Assembly (NCBI RefSeq): GCF_021088345.1
Contig: NZ_CP088156.1
Span: 3,658,001-3,722,000, forward strand
Direction: 5' to 3'
Origin: Bradyrhizobium ontarionense
Lineage (GTDB): Bacteria; Pseudomonadota; Alphaproteobacteria; Rhizobiales; Xanthobacteraceae
Length of the DNA: 64,000 nt
The position numbers and the translations under genes were made by a program. Shown here in pieces: positions 34,254-44,130 of this stretch. Position 1 is the first letter of the stretch. Each line of letters begins with the position of its first letter. A model generated the notes under the pieces. It was not told where the DNA came from. It was given only the letters and a program-made list of their open reading frames with translations, and searched no databases.

Positions 34254-35741
34254 CTAATCCGGCCGCACGGCCGATGCCGGCGGATGTTCCGGTGACGTCT
34301 CGGCCGTCAGCGCAAACGTCAGCGTGCAGCGGATTCCCGTCGGTTCGAACGTGAGCACGGCATCGCCATCGAGATCGAAGCGCACGACGCGATCGATCAG
34401 GGTGGTACCGAAGCCGCGCGCGCCTCCGCCTTCGACCGGAGGCCCGTTGCGCTCCAGCCAGAGCAGCTCCAGCCTGCGACGGTCGTCGCACAGCCGCCAG
34501 GAGATCGCGACCAGGCCGAATGGCGCCGAGAGCGCGCCGTATTTCGAAGCGTTGGTCGCGAGCTCGTGCAGCACCATCGAGAGCGGCAGCACCAGCCGCG
34601 CCTCCAGCAGCACCGGCGGGCCCTCGGTGGCGATTCGACCTTCACCGACGCCGTAGGGTGCCAGCACGGTGGTGAGCAGCTCGTTCAGCCCGATGCCGAT
34701 CCAGCGCGTCTGGGTCAGGATATCATGCGCAATTGAAACGGCCTGGATGCGGCCCGAGAATGCCTTGTTGAAGGCCGGCAACGAGGGCGAGGTCCGCAGC
34801 GTCTGTCCGGCAACGGACTGCACGATCGCCAGGATGTTCTTGACCCGATGATTGAGCTCGGCGACCAGGACGGTCTGCTGCTCCTCGGCGCGCTTGCGTT
34901 CGGTGATGTCAGTCAGGGTCACGATCGAGCCGACCACATCCCTTGCATCGTTCACCAGCGGACCGCCCGAGAGCAGGAACGAGCGCCCCGACAGCCGCTC
35001 GTCACGCAGGGCCACTTCGACGCCGTGAAACGGCTTGGTGGCAAGCGCCTGATCGAGGCTCTCGCGCGAGAAGCGCGTCAAGGTGCCCTGCTGGCTCGCG
35101 CTCTGGCCGTCGAGCGGGAAGGCCTCCGAGAACAACCGCCCGACAGGGGATCGTTCGGCGAGCTGCTCGGCCACCCAGCTCGCATGGGTGATCCGCCCGT
35201 CGAGCGCGAGGACGACGACGGCATCGGTCGCCTGTTCCAAGATCGAGCGCGCGAAGCGCTCGGCAGTGGCGACCTCCTCGGCGCGGCGCTGGATCGACAT
35301 GTCGGTCAAGGTCACGAGCGTTGCCACGACGCCGCCCATCGCCATCTGCCGCATCCAGACCGACACCGGCAGATCAACACCCTCGACGCTGCGCAGTTGC
35401 GCGTCGCTTGCGGCATCGTCGGGCCGCTGCTGGGGCACCGCTCCCGCGAACAGCGACGCGAAGCTGCGTCCGACCAGCTCGTGGGAGCCGAGACCGGTCA
35501 GGACGCATAGCCTGGAATTGACATAGACGATGCTGCCTTCGGCATCGAGCGTGAGCGCGCCGTCGCTCATCCGTTCGACCAGGACGTGATAGGGCGCGTC
35601 GGCCCCCTGCAGCATGATGACCTGAGGTCCCGCGGGGCCGTGCACCACCACGGCATCGACGCTGCCGCGATGAATTGCCTCGACCGTTTCCTCCGCCTCG
35701 TTACGGGGCCGGCCCGCCTGCATCGCGTCTCTTGATGCCAC
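34254..35741 (-). CDS. PAS-containing HWE-family sensor histidine kinase
   Basis: A 495-residue soluble kinase: two PAS domains (about 50-155 and 160-285, the second with FSREALDQ-like helix and TLTDITERK tail), then an HWE kinase core. The phospho-acceptor is H298 in LNHRVKNIL; the N-box has HELATNASKYGAL and the WxE motif is WLERNG. There is no membrane segment, so it senses a cytoplasmic signal. It lies 11 bases after kaiB on the same strand and is probably the output kinase of the KaiBC unit. Confidence 0.92.
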   Translation of the reverse strand: MASRDAMQAGRPRNEAEETVEAIHRGSVDAVVVHGPAGPQVIMLQGADAPYHVLVERMSDGALTLDAEGSIVYVNSRLCVLTGLGSHELVGRSFASLFAGAVPQQRPDDAASDAQLRSVEGVDLPVSVWMRQMAMGGVVATLVTLTDMSIQRRAEEVATAERFARSILEQATDAVVVLALDGRITHASWVAEQLAERSPVGRLFSEAFPLDGQSASQQGTLTRFSRESLDQALATKPFHGVEVALRDERLSGRSFLLSGGPLVNDARDVVGSIVTLTDITERKRAEEQQTVLVAELNHRVKNILAIVQSVAGQTLRTSPSLPAFNKAFSGRIQAVSIAHDILTQTRWIGIGLNELLTTVLAPYGVGEGRIATEGPPVLLEARLVLPLSMVLHELATNASKYGALSAPFGLVAISWRLCDDRRRLELLWLERNGPPVEGGGARGFGTTLIDRVVRFDLDGDAVLTFEPTGIRCTLTFALTAETSPEHPPASAVRPD

Positions 35742-35752
35742 GCGTCCTCCGT

Positions 35753-36049
35753 TCAGCTCGGTGCGATGTCGAGGCCAACCAGCACCTTCTCCGCATTGGA
35801 GAGGTCACCGATGATGCGCTTGAGGGGTTCCGGCAATTGGCGGATCAGCGTCGGGATCGCGACGATCTGATCACGCTGCGCGAGGGCCGGATCCTTCATC
35901 AGGTCGATCACTTCGATGGTATAGCGGCCCGGCAGATGCGTCTCGCAGAGCTTCTTGAGGTTGGCGAGCGCCGCCAGCGATTTCGGTGTCTGGCCGGCGA
36001 CATAGAGCCGGAGATTGTAGCCATCCTGTTCCATCGGTGCGGTCGTCAT
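35753..36049 (-). CDS. kaiB: circadian clock protein KaiB
   Basis: A 98-residue thioredoxin-like protein with the KaiB core: [36 protein letters not shown], and [20 protein letters not shown]. KaiB binds the CI ring of KaiC after a fold switch and, in the cyanobacterial clock, captures the output kinase. The ATG overlaps the kaiC stop in a 4-base overlap (36046-36049), so the two are translationally coupled. No kaiA is present, as in other non-cyanobacterial clusters. Confidence 0.94.
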   Translation of the reverse strand: MTTAPMEQDGYNLRLYVAGQTPKSLAALANLKKLCETHLPGRYTIEVIDLMKDPALAQRDQIVAIPTLIRQLPEPLKRIIGDLSNAEKVLVGLDIAPS

Positions 36050-37800
36050 TTGCTGGATCTCAACGGGTTCGACGTGGAGCTCAGCGGGCGCCTGGACGAG
36101 CGGCTCTCGACCTGCGCGATGCGAGCGGCCAAGCGCTGATCCTCGCGCGCAGCGCCTTCCAGGTTGATGAGGGCCATCTCGCTCTCCTCAATGGCCAGCT
36201 GAGCCTTGAGCGTTTCGATCTGCGCGGCGAGATCGCGGCGACGACGTTCGACCTCGCGTGTGCGGCGCTCCATGTCCTGCGTGCGCATCAGGCGGTCGAC
36301 CCGATCTCTCGCCTCCTGCGCCACCCGCGCCGATCCCGTGAGCACGCCCTCCGGACCGACATAGACCTCGCGCAGCGAAATGCCGTCGGCGCTCATGAGG
36401 AACTCGCGGACCTGGTTGGAATGCGCCATGCCGCGCGACTTCAACAGATAGAGCTGGCGATTGTGCTCGCCATTGCTCTCGCGATTGTAGAGCAGCAGCC
36501 AGGTGTCGGTGAGCGAGGAGATCTGCATCTCGGTGGTCGCCGTATCGGCGCTGCCTGCGCCGAGGTTGGTGAACAGCGCCGTCACGCCGCGCGCCTTCAG
36601 GAAATCGATGAGGCGCAGCGTCATCGAATGCACGTCACCGGCGAGGCCGGCGCCCATCAGCGCCGAGATGGGATCGACCACGACAGCGGCGGGATCGAAG
36701 TCCTTGACCTCGCGATGCATCGCGGCGAGATGCGTCTCCAGCCCGTAGAGATTGGGCCGCCGCGCCGAGAACCGCAGCAGGCCACGATCGACCCATTGCT
36801 GCAGGTCGAGACCGACCGACTTCATGTTGCGTATGATCTGCTGCGGCGATTCTTCCAGCGCGAAATAGATGCAGCGTTGTCCCGATTGGCAGATCGAATT
36901 GGCAAAGTGCGCCGACACCGTCGACTTGCCGGATCCGGCCATGCCCGAGATCAGAATGCTCGATCCCTTGTAGTAGCCGTTGCCTTCGAGCATCTCGTCG
37001 AGATCGGCGATGCCGGTCGACACGCGCTCCGTCCAGGCGTCATGCGAGAGGCCCGACGAGGTGATCGGCATCACCGTGATGCCTTCCTGGTCGATGATGA
37101 AGGGATATTCGTTGGTGCCATGCGCCGTGCCGCGATACTTCACGACGCGCAGCCGGCGCGTCGACAGCTGGTCGTGCACGCGGTTGTCGAGCAGGATCAC
37201 GCAGTCCGCGACATATTCTTCAAGACCGTAGCGGGTCAGCGTACCATCGCCGCGCTCGCCGGTGATGACCGCGGTGACGCCCTTGCTCTTCAGCCATTCG
37301 AACAGCCGGCGCAGCTCGGAGCGCAGCACGGCCTGGTTGTCGAGACCGCCGAACAGCGTCTCGATCGTATCGATGACGACGCGCTTGGCGCCGATGGCGT
37401 CGATCGCGAAGCCGATACGGATGAACAGGCCGTCGAGATCGTAGTCGCCGGCCTCCTCGATCTCGTTGCGGTCGAGATGGATGTGGTCGACCACGATCTT
37501 CTTCTGCTCGATCAGCTTCTCGATGTCATAGCTCAGCGAGCCGACATTCTTGATCAGGTCCTCCGGCTGTTCCTCGAAGGCGATGAACACGCCAGGTTCG
37601 TCGAACTCGACGACGCCGTTGTGGAGAAACGTCATGGCAAACAGGGTTTTGCCGCAGCCGGCAGCGCCGCACAACAGCGTCGGCCGCCCCTGCGGCAGGC
37701 CACCGAAAGTGACCTCGTCGAGGCCGTCGATCCCCGTCGGGGATTTCGCGATGACAGGCAGATCCCGCGTCACAACTCGAGGACGCACGCTCGTTTTCAT
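36046..37800 (-). CDS. kaiC: circadian clock ATPase/autokinase KaiC
   Basis: A 584-residue two-domain RecA-like protein. CI: Walker A GAAGCGKT at 45-52 and catalytic E76-E77. CII: Walker [10 protein letters not shown] at 286-294 and E316-E317. The region equal to the S431/T432 phosphosites of Synechococcus reads QISSLTDT, giving S428-S429. The last 90 residues form a charged coiled coil ([19 protein letters not shown]) longer than the cyanobacterial tail. It heads the kaiC-kaiB-kinase unit. The coiled tail is seen in KaiC proteins of hourglass-type timers in purple bacteria. Confidence 0.94.
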   Translation of the reverse strand: MKTSVRPRVVTRDLPVIAKSPTGIDGLDEVTFGGLPQGRPTLLCGAAGCGKTLFAMTFLHNGVVEFDEPGVFIAFEEQPEDLIKNVGSLSYDIEKLIEQKKIVVDHIHLDRNEIEEAGDYDLDGLFIRIGFAIDAIGAKRVVIDTIETLFGGLDNQAVLRSELRRLFEWLKSKGVTAVITGERGDGTLTRYGLEEYVADCVILLDNRVHDQLSTRRLRVVKYRGTAHGTNEYPFIIDQEGITVMPITSSGLSHDAWTERVSTGIADLDEMLEGNGYYKGSSILISGMAGSGKSTVSAHFANSICQSGQRCIYFALEESPQQIIRNMKSVGLDLQQWVDRGLLRFSARRPNLYGLETHLAAMHREVKDFDPAAVVVDPISALMGAGLAGDVHSMTLRLIDFLKARGVTALFTNLGAGSADTATTEMQISSLTDTWLLLYNRESNGEHNRQLYLLKSRGMAHSNQVREFLMSADGISLREVYVGPEGVLTGSARVAQEARDRVDRLMRTQDMERRTREVERRRRDLAAQIETLKAQLAIEESEMALINLEGAAREDQRLAARIAQVESRSSRRPLSSTSNPLRSSK

Positions 37801-37975
37801 TCATTCCCCCGCCATCAATCCAGCACGCATCAGTCCACACCGCGGCGTGATTTGACGCGCCAGAACGGAAAATGTTCCAGCGAGGCGAGGAAGATTTGGT
37901 TTGGCAGGACCTATCCGGAGACTGCGGTCTTGCCTGTACGGCCGGCCCGGCAGTGCTGAGCGGCCGGCGCGGCGT

Positions 37976-38845
37976 TCAGCGCGCCGCGACCACCTTGAGG
38001 CCGGGCAGCAGGGCGGCTCCGCCGCGCGGGCTGCGGACCGGGTTGATCTGGTAGAGGCCGCGCCGCTCCTGGTTGGGCCGGAACGCGTCGGTGATGCCGA
38101 CGACCGACTCCGCCGCCCCGAGCATCAAGGTGCCATCCGGCTCCAGCACCTTGGCGAGGCGCTCGAAGATCGACGCCTTGGTCGGCTGATCGAAATAGAT
38201 CAGCACGTTGCGGCAGAAGATGACGTCGAACTTGCCGAGATGCGAGAAGTCCTGCAGCAGGTTGAGCTGGCGGTGCTGCACCATGCCGCGGATGTCGGCG
38301 CTGAGCTGCCAGAGCTCGCCCAGCTGGGTGAAGTATTTCACGAGCAGCTGGATCGGCAGTCCGCGCTGGACTTCGAACTGGCTGTAGAGCCCGGCCTTCG
38401 ACTTCTCCAGCACTTCCTGGGACAGGTCGGTCGCAACGATCTCGATACGCCATCCGGCCAGAGCGGGACCATATTCGCGCAGGCACATCGCAATCGAATA
38501 CGGCTCCTGGCCGGTCGAGCAGGCGGCCGACCAGATGCGCAGGGATCGCCGGCTGGCGCGCGACTGGATCAGCCCGGGCAGAACCCCGTCGTGCAGATGA
38601 TCGAACGGAATCTTGTCGCGGAAGAAGAAGGTCTCGTTGGTGGTCATGGCCTCGACCACCTGCGTCGTGAGCTGCTCCGCGCCGCTCTTCATCTTCATGA
38701 CCAGCTCGGGGATGCCCGGCAGGTTGTACCGGCGCGCGAGCGGCAGCAGGCGGCTTTCGACGAGATATTGCTTGTCCGCCGACAGGTCGAGACCGGAACG
38801 ATCCTTCAGAACCTTACGCAAGAACTCGTAGTCCAGGGGGGTCAC
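37976..38845 (-). CDS. cheR: chemotaxis methyltransferase CheR
   Basis: A 289-residue SAM-dependent enzyme that methylates glutamates of chemoreceptors. Markers are the N-terminal all-helical domain ([20 protein letters not shown]), [27 protein letters not shown] (SAM-binding) and [14 protein letters not shown]. The GTG start at 38845 overlaps the cheB stop in GTGA; an upstream start would lie inside cheB. No receptor-binding pentapeptide partner is visible in the window. Confidence 0.92.
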   Translation of the reverse strand: MTPLDYEFLRKVLKDRSGLDLSADKQYLVESRLLPLARRYNLPGIPELVMKMKSGAEQLTTQVVEAMTTNETFFFRDKIPFDHLHDGVLPGLIQSRASRRSLRIWSAACSTGQEPYSIAMCLREYGPALAGWRIEIVATDLSQEVLEKSKAGLYSQFEVQRGLPIQLLVKYFTQLGELWQLSADIRGMVQHRQLNLLQDFSHLGKFDVIFCRNVLIYFDQPTKASIFERLAKVLEPDGTLMLGAAESVVGITDAFRPNQERRGLYQINPVRSPRGGAALLPGLKVVAAR

Positions 38846-40032
38846 GAGCGGTCTCCTGCAAACAGACGGACCAGCTTCGGCCCGATCTGGTTCAACGGAA
38901 GGATCGCCGCGCAAATCCCGGCATTGGCGGCCGCGCCCGGCATGCCCCAGACCACGCTCGTCGCTTCGTCCTGGGCGATGACGCTGCCGCCGGCCGCCAC
39001 GACGTCCTTGCCGCCACGCATGCCGTCGGAACCCATGCCCGTCAGGATCACCGCCAGCGTCGAGCCCTGCCAGACGTCGACGGCGGAGGTGAACAGAGGA
39101 TCCACGGCCGGCTTGCAGAAATTGATCGGGGGACCGTTGTCGAGCGCGATCGCAATGTCGGCACCATGGCGTACGACGCGCATGTGGCGCCCGCCCGGCG
39201 CCAGATAGATCTGGCCCGGCTTGATGATCTCGCCGTCGATCGCCTCATGAGCGGGCCGGCGACTCGAGCGCGCCAGATGCTCGGCAAGGATCGTGGTGAA
39301 GGTCGGCGGCATGTGCTGTGTGATCAGCACCGGAAAGCGGTCGATGACCGGACCGAGATCGGTCACAAGCGACATCAGCGCCTGCGGACCACCGGTCGAC
39401 GATCCGATCAGCAGCACCTTCGGCATCTGCGTGCCGAAGGCGCGCCGCGCGAGCTGCGCCGGAGCGGCGGGCACCGCCGGGGCCGGCAGCGGAGCCGCGA
39501 CCGGGCGCAGCGCCGGCGCAGGCCTCAGCTCCTGAACGTGAGGCGCGGACGGCGCGTAAGGCGTTGGCGCGGAGCGGCGTGCCTTGGCGCCAAGCGTCCG
39601 GATCTTCTGAATGAGGTCGTAGTGGAAATTGTCGGCAGCCGATGCTTCGCGCGTGCTCTCGGGCTTCGGAATGTAGTCGGCAGCGCCGAGCGACAGCGCC
39701 TTGAAGCTGATCTCCGCGTTGCGACGGGTCAGCGTCGACGCCATGATCACGGCAAGGTTCTTCTTCTTGGCAAGCAGCTTCGGAAGCGCGGCGATGCCGT
39801 CGAGCTCCGGCATCTCGATGTCGAGCACGGCGACGTCGGGATTGACGCGATCGATCTGATTGACGGCTTCGAGGCCGGTCCGCAGCGACGCCGCCACGAC
39901 CATGTCGGGCTCGGAGCTGATCCAGCGCGAGATCATGCCGCGGATGACGACGGAATCGTCCACGACCATCACCCGGAGAGGTTCCTGTCTGGTCGAACTA
40001 GGGATCGAAGAACTGGCCAACGCGACGCTCAT
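38842..40032 (-). CDS. cheB: chemotaxis methylesterase CheB
   Basis: A 396-residue protein: receiver (residues 18-135; D71 in [12 protein letters not shown]), a Pro/Ala linker (about 155-200) and methylesterase domain with catalytic Ser in [10 protein letters not shown], His in ITQHMPPTF and Asp in GMGSDGM. CheB removes methyl groups from receptors when phosphorylated by CheA. Start and stop lie inside the che operon, 73 bases after cheY and overlapping cheR. Confidence 0.94.
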   Translation of the reverse strand: MSVALASSSIPSSTRQEPLRVMVVDDSVVIRGMISRWISSEPDMVVAASLRTGLEAVNQIDRVNPDVAVLDIEMPELDGIAALPKLLAKKKNLAVIMASTLTRRNAEISFKALSLGAADYIPKPESTREASAADNFHYDLIQKIRTLGAKARRSAPTPYAPSAPHVQELRPAPALRPVAAPLPAPAVPAAPAQLARRAFGTQMPKVLLIGSSTGGPQALMSLVTDLGPVIDRFPVLITQHMPPTFTTILAEHLARSSRRPAHEAIDGEIIKPGQIYLAPGGRHMRVVRHGADIAIALDNGPPINFCKPAVDPLFTSAVDVWQGSTLAVILTGMGSDGMRGGKDVVAAGGSVIAQDEATSVVWGMPGAAANAGICAAILPLNQIGPKLVRLFAGDRS

Positions 40033-40105
40033 AGTTCACCAACAGGACAGAGGCAGACGGCGACGGCAAGCCCGGAGGATCACGGGACCATCGGACCGAG
40101 GAAGA

Positions 40106-40471
40106 TCAGATCAGCCCAACTTCCTGGAATTTGGCTGTCACGATCTCCTTGTCGAACGGCTTCATGATGTACTCATTGGCGCCCGCGTGCAGCGCCCGCG
40201 CGATATGCGCGACGTCGTTCTCGGTCGTGCAGAACACCACTTTCGGCGCATCGCCGCCGGGCATCCGCCTGAGATTGCCGAGGAACTCATAGCCGTCCAT
40301 GACGGGCATGTTCCAGTCGAGCAGAACCGCATCGGGCAGGCCCCGCTTGCAGATCTCCAGCGCCTGCTCGCCGTCTTCCGCTTCCACGATCTGGAAATCC
40401 AGACCTTCCAGAATGCGTCGCGCCACTTTTCGAATGACGCTCGAATCGTCGACTACCAGACATGTTCTCAT
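40106..40471 (-). CDS. cheY: chemotaxis response regulator CheY
   Basis: A 121-residue single receiver: D8-D9, phospho-acceptor D52 in LLDWNMPVMDG, T/E near FCTTEND and K104 in IMKPFDK. CheY-P binds the flagellar switch FliM. It sits between cheW and cheB in the operon. Confidence 0.93.
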   Translation of the reverse strand: MRTCLVVDDSSVIRKVARRILEGLDFQIVEAEDGEQALEICKRGLPDAVLLDWNMPVMDGYEFLGNLRRMPGGDAPKVVFCTTENDVAHIARALHAGANEYIMKPFDKEIVTAKFQEVGLI

Positions 40472-40538
40472 ATCAGCCTCTCGAAATCAGGATCCAATGC
40501 AACGACGCTGGCTGCGCCGTTGCGCTCACGCTGCGGCC

Positions 40539-41009
40539 TCAGGCCGCCATCTTGTCGGCTGCGAGTTCGAGCACGCGATCGACATCGAGAATGACCATCA
40601 GCTGGCCATCGAGGCGGTGCACGCCGCCGGCGAGCTTCGCCATGCGCGGGTCGAGGTTGACCGGGTTCTCTTCCCGGCTCTCCTCGGGCAGCCGCAGCAC
40701 CTCGCCGATCTGGTCGATCAGCAGGCCGTAGGATTCGCCGCGCAGGTCGACGCCGACCGCCATCGGCGGCCTGCCGTCATCGGCCCTGGCGAGGCCGAGC
40801 CGCGCCCGCATGTCGATCACGGTGACGATGCGACCGCGCAGGTTCAGCACGCCGGCAATCTCGGCCGACGACAGCGGCACCCGCGTCACGCGCTCCGGCA
40901 TGAACACGTCCTGCACCCGCGAGATCGGCAGGCCGAACAACTGGCCGCCGATCACGGCGGTGACGAATTCGGAGGCCGCGCCCTCGGTGGTCTCGATCTT
41001 GCTGCTCAT
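40539..41009 (-). CDS. cheW: chemotaxis adaptor CheW
   Basis: A 156-residue CheW-fold adaptor that couples receptors to CheA. Core sequences are FVTAVIGGQLFGLPISRVQD, LSSAEIAGVLNLRGRIVTVI and SYGLLIDQIGEVL. It starts 25 bases after the cheA stop on the same strand. Confidence 0.94.
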   Translation of the reverse strand: MSSKIETTEGAASEFVTAVIGGQLFGLPISRVQDVFMPERVTRVPLSSAEIAGVLNLRGRIVTVIDMRARLGLARADDGRPPMAVGVDLRGESYGLLIDQIGEVLRLPEESREENPVNLDPRMAKLAGGVHRLDGQLMVILDVDRVLELAADKMAA

Positions 41010-41034
41010 CGCACGTTACTCCTGCCCCCTCGTG

Positions 41035-43866
41035 TTACGCGGCGCGCTGATTGGCTTCCGCGCGCGCCCGTTCCTCGATCTGTTCCTTCAGCGCCGCGAT
41101 CAGACCGGGCCGGTCGAACTTGGCGATGTAGTCGTAGAGCCCAGCCTGGCGGCCGCGCTCGATTGCCGCCGGCGACACCAGCGACGACACCGCGATGACC
41201 GGCATCTGGTTGAGGTTCTGGTCGGCGCGAATCGCTTCGGCGAACTCGAAGCCGTTCATCTCCGGCATCTCGATGTCGGTGACCACGATGTCGAAGGTGT
41301 GCCCCGAGCGCAGCGTGGCCAGCCCCTCGATCGCCGACGCGGCGGTGCGGACCTTGTAGCCGGCCGACTTCAGCACCGGCGCCAGCATGTTGCGGAAGAA
41401 CGGCGAGTCGTCGACCAGCAGCACCGACTGCGTCTGCGCGTCGGTGTGCATCTCCTTGCGGATGAACCAGTCGGCGAACGCCATCGGCAGGAAGTGGCCG
41501 ACGTCGATCACCTCGGTCGCCTGGCCCTTGATCACGGCCGAGCCGAGAATGCCGTCCTTGGCGCCGGACACCTGGATGTTGAGACGTTCCTCGACGATGT
41601 CGATGATCTCGTCGACCACGAGCCCCATCGCGCGGGTCTCGTCGGCGAACACCAGGATCGGCTGCGATCCGGTGGTCTGCACCGACACGCCTTCCATCTG
41701 CACCAGCGGCATCAGCTGGTCACGGTACTGCACCATGTAGCGGCCGTTGGAGATCTCGATCTTGTCGGCCGCGATCTCCTCCAGCCGCGTGACCAGCGCC
41801 AGCGGCACCGCCTTGGGCTGCGCCGTGCCGGCGCGGAACACCAGGAGCGAGGTGAGCTGCTCGCCGCCGATGGCGTGATGCGCGGCATGCTCGTCGGACA
41901 CCGCCTGCGAGGCGGTGCCTGCGGCGCCGAGCGCCTTGGCGATGCCGTTCGGATCGATGATCATGATGACGGCGCCGTCGCCCAGGATGGTGTTGCCTGA
42001 GAACATGTCGATGTGACGCAGCTTGGTCGACATCGGCTTGACCACGATTTCCTCGGTGTGGAACACGCAGTCGACCACGATGCCGAAGGTCTGGTTGCCG
42101 ACCTGCGTCACCACGATGAAGCCGTTCTCCGGATCCGATGACGAGCCGTCGTCGATCTTCAAGAGCTTCTTCAGATGCATCAGCGGCAGCAGCTTGTTGC
42201 GCAACCGCAAGACCGCGGTGTCCTTGATGCGCTCGATGCGGTGCTCGGAGTTGGCGCGCGCCCGCACCAGTTCGACCACGGCCAGTTGCGGGATCGCGAA
42301 GCGGTCGCCGGCGGCCTCGACGATCAGCGCCGAGACGATCGCGAGCGTCAGCGGGATCTTGATCGTGACCGAGGTGCCCTCGCCGGCCACCGACTTGATG
42401 TCGATGGTGCCGCCGATCTGGTCGATGTTGGTGCGCACCACGTCCATGCCGACGCCGCGGCCCGAGACCGAGGTGATCGCGGCCGCGGTCGAGAAGCCCG
42501 GCTCGAAGATGAACTTGTGGATCTGCGCTTCCGTCATCTTCTCGAGCTCGGCCTCGGTGACGAGGCCGTTGCTGAGCACCTTGGCCTTGATCCGCTCGGT
42601 GTTGAGGCCGCGGCCGTTGTCGGCGATGCAGATGATGATGTGGCCGCCCTCATGATAGGCGGACAGCCGGATCGTGCCCTGGTCCGGCTTGTTGGCCGCG
42701 GCGCGCTCGGCCATCGTCTCCAGCCCGTGGTCGGCGGAGTTGCGCACCATGTGGGTGAGCGGATCCTTGATCAGGTCGAGCACCTGGCGGTCGAGCTCGG
42801 TGTCGGCACCGTGCATCTCGAGCTCGATCTGCTTGCCGAGCTCGGTCGCGAGGTCGCGGACGATGCGCGGCAGCTTCTGCCAGGCATTGCCGATCGGCTG
42901 CATGCGCGTCTTCATGACGCCCTCCTGCAGCTCGGCGGTGACGTTGGACAGCCGCTGCAGCGGCACCTTGAACTCGGTGTCCTCGTTGCGGCGGGCGATC
43001 TCCAGGAGCTGGTTGCGGGTCAGCACCAGCTCCGAGACCATCGTCATCAGGTGTTCGAGCGTGTCGACGTTGACGCGGATCGACTGGTTGGCGACCTTGT
43101 CGTTCTCGTGCACCTCGCCGTCGGCATTGGCCTTCGCACGCGCGGGCTTCGCCTCCTTCTTAGCCGGCTCGGCCTTGGTTTCAGCCTTGGCAGGCGCCGC
43201 CTTGGGTTCAGGCTTGGGCTCGGTCTTGGGCGCGGTCTTGGGCTCGGCTTTGGCGACGGCGGCCGCAACCGCCGGCTTGGGTTCGGGGGCCTTCTCATGC
43301 GCAGCCGGCATCTCGATCGCGGTCTCGCGGAAGGCACGCTCCAGCTCGTCGAGCGAAACCTCGCCCGGGCGCAGCGGACGCTCCAGCGTCTGGTCGATCA
43401 GCGAGCCCTGCGTCAGCGCAGGCGCGGCCGGCGCAGGCGCGGCCACGGCGGGCGCTGCAGCTGCCGCAGCTCCGGCCGCCATCGCCGCCATGCCGCGCTC
43501 GACCATCGCCTCGAGCTCGCTGATGAGATCGCGGTCCTCGCCTTCGGGCTCGGCCTCGTTCGCCTCGAGCTGGCCCAGGATATCCTTGATGCGGTCGATC
43601 GTGGTCAGGATCAGCGTCACGGCCTCGCCGGTCACCGGCATGCCGTCGCGGAATTTGCCCATCAGGGTCTCGGCGGCGTGCGCCAGCGCTTCGAGCCGCG
43701 GCAGGCCCAGGAAGCCGCAAGTCCCCTTGATCGTGTGCACCAGCCGGAAAATGTTATCCAGGATCTTCGCGTTGTTCGGCTCCTGCTCGAACCGCACCAA
43801 CTGATTATCGACGGTGTCCAGGCTCTCGCTGGTCTCCGTCAGGAACTCACGCAACAGATCATCCAT
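41035..43866 (-). CDS. cheA: chemotaxis histidine kinase CheA with C-terminal receiver
   Basis: A 943-residue kinase. P1 HPt domain with H44 in HTIKGTCGFLG, an Ala/Pro/Lys-rich linker (about 140-265), dimerisation and HATPase domains (VRNSADHGLE, GRGVGMDVVRTNI), a CheW-like domain, and a terminal receiver (about 815-930, ESVLLVDDSPFF-type start, TDIEMPEMNGFE, AKFDRPG in place of the usual KP). The added receiver makes it a CheA-REC hybrid longer than the standard 650 residues. ATG 43866 is used, as the first 16 residues of the longer frame lack CheA sequence. Confidence 0.94.
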   Translation of the reverse strand: MDDLLREFLTETSESLDTVDNQLVRFEQEPNNAKILDNIFRLVHTIKGTCGFLGLPRLEALAHAAETLMGKFRDGMPVTGEAVTLILTTIDRIKDILGQLEANEAEPEGEDRDLISELEAMVERGMAAMAAGAAAAAAPAVAAPAPAAPALTQGSLIDQTLERPLRPGEVSLDELERAFRETAIEMPAAHEKAPEPKPAVAAAVAKAEPKTAPKTEPKPEPKAAPAKAETKAEPAKKEAKPARAKANADGEVHENDKVANQSIRVNVDTLEHLMTMVSELVLTRNQLLEIARRNEDTEFKVPLQRLSNVTAELQEGVMKTRMQPIGNAWQKLPRIVRDLATELGKQIELEMHGADTELDRQVLDLIKDPLTHMVRNSADHGLETMAERAAANKPDQGTIRLSAYHEGGHIIICIADNGRGLNTERIKAKVLSNGLVTEAELEKMTEAQIHKFIFEPGFSTAAAITSVSGRGVGMDVVRTNIDQIGGTIDIKSVAGEGTSVTIKIPLTLAIVSALIVEAAGDRFAIPQLAVVELVRARANSEHRIERIKDTAVLRLRNKLLPLMHLKKLLKIDDGSSSDPENGFIVVTQVGNQTFGIVVDCVFHTEEIVVKPMSTKLRHIDMFSGNTILGDGAVIMIIDPNGIAKALGAAGTASQAVSDEHAAHHAIGGEQLTSLLVFRAGTAQPKAVPLALVTRLEEIAADKIEISNGRYMVQYRDQLMPLVQMEGVSVQTTGSQPILVFADETRAMGLVVDEIIDIVEERLNIQVSGAKDGILGSAVIKGQATEVIDVGHFLPMAFADWFIRKEMHTDAQTQSVLLVDDSPFFRNMLAPVLKSAGYKVRTAASAIEGLATLRSGHTFDIVVTDIEMPEMNGFEFAEAIRADQNLNQMPVIAVSSLVSPAAIERGRQAGLYDYIAKFDRPGLIAALKEQIEERARAEANQRAA

Positions 43867-44130
43867 GAAACTGGCCTTCGCACGCAACGGAACGCGACAT
43901 GACGCGCTCTTCAAACCGTGGCCAGTTTCCGTGCAAAGCGTTTAATATTAGTTGAGTAAGCGCAAATGAACGGACTCAACAAAGAGATAAGGTGTGTCCG
44001 GACAAATTCGGACATGTCGGTAATATCTGATTAATCATGATGAACGATTTCCTGCCGCATCGGCGCGGCCTTGAAGCGCAGGAATCGTCAGTCAGATCCC
44101 GACGCTTGTCGGGCCGGTATCCTTGCCCGA
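43867..44130. promoter_or_regulatory. cheA upstream region with inverted repeats
   Basis: This 264-base gap holds TGTCCG (43995-44000) facing CGGACA (44009-44014), the palindrome TGATTAATCA (44028-44037) and one GANTC site (43973-43977). It should contain the che operon promoter. Which protein binds is unknown. Confidence 0.4.

Noticed and set aside
35986..37959. A 657-codon plus-strand frame opposite kaiC
   Set aside because: Shadow of kaiC caused by base composition; no domain.
42175..43902. A 575-codon plus-strand frame opposite cheA
   Set aside because: Shadow of cheA with compositionally biased product.
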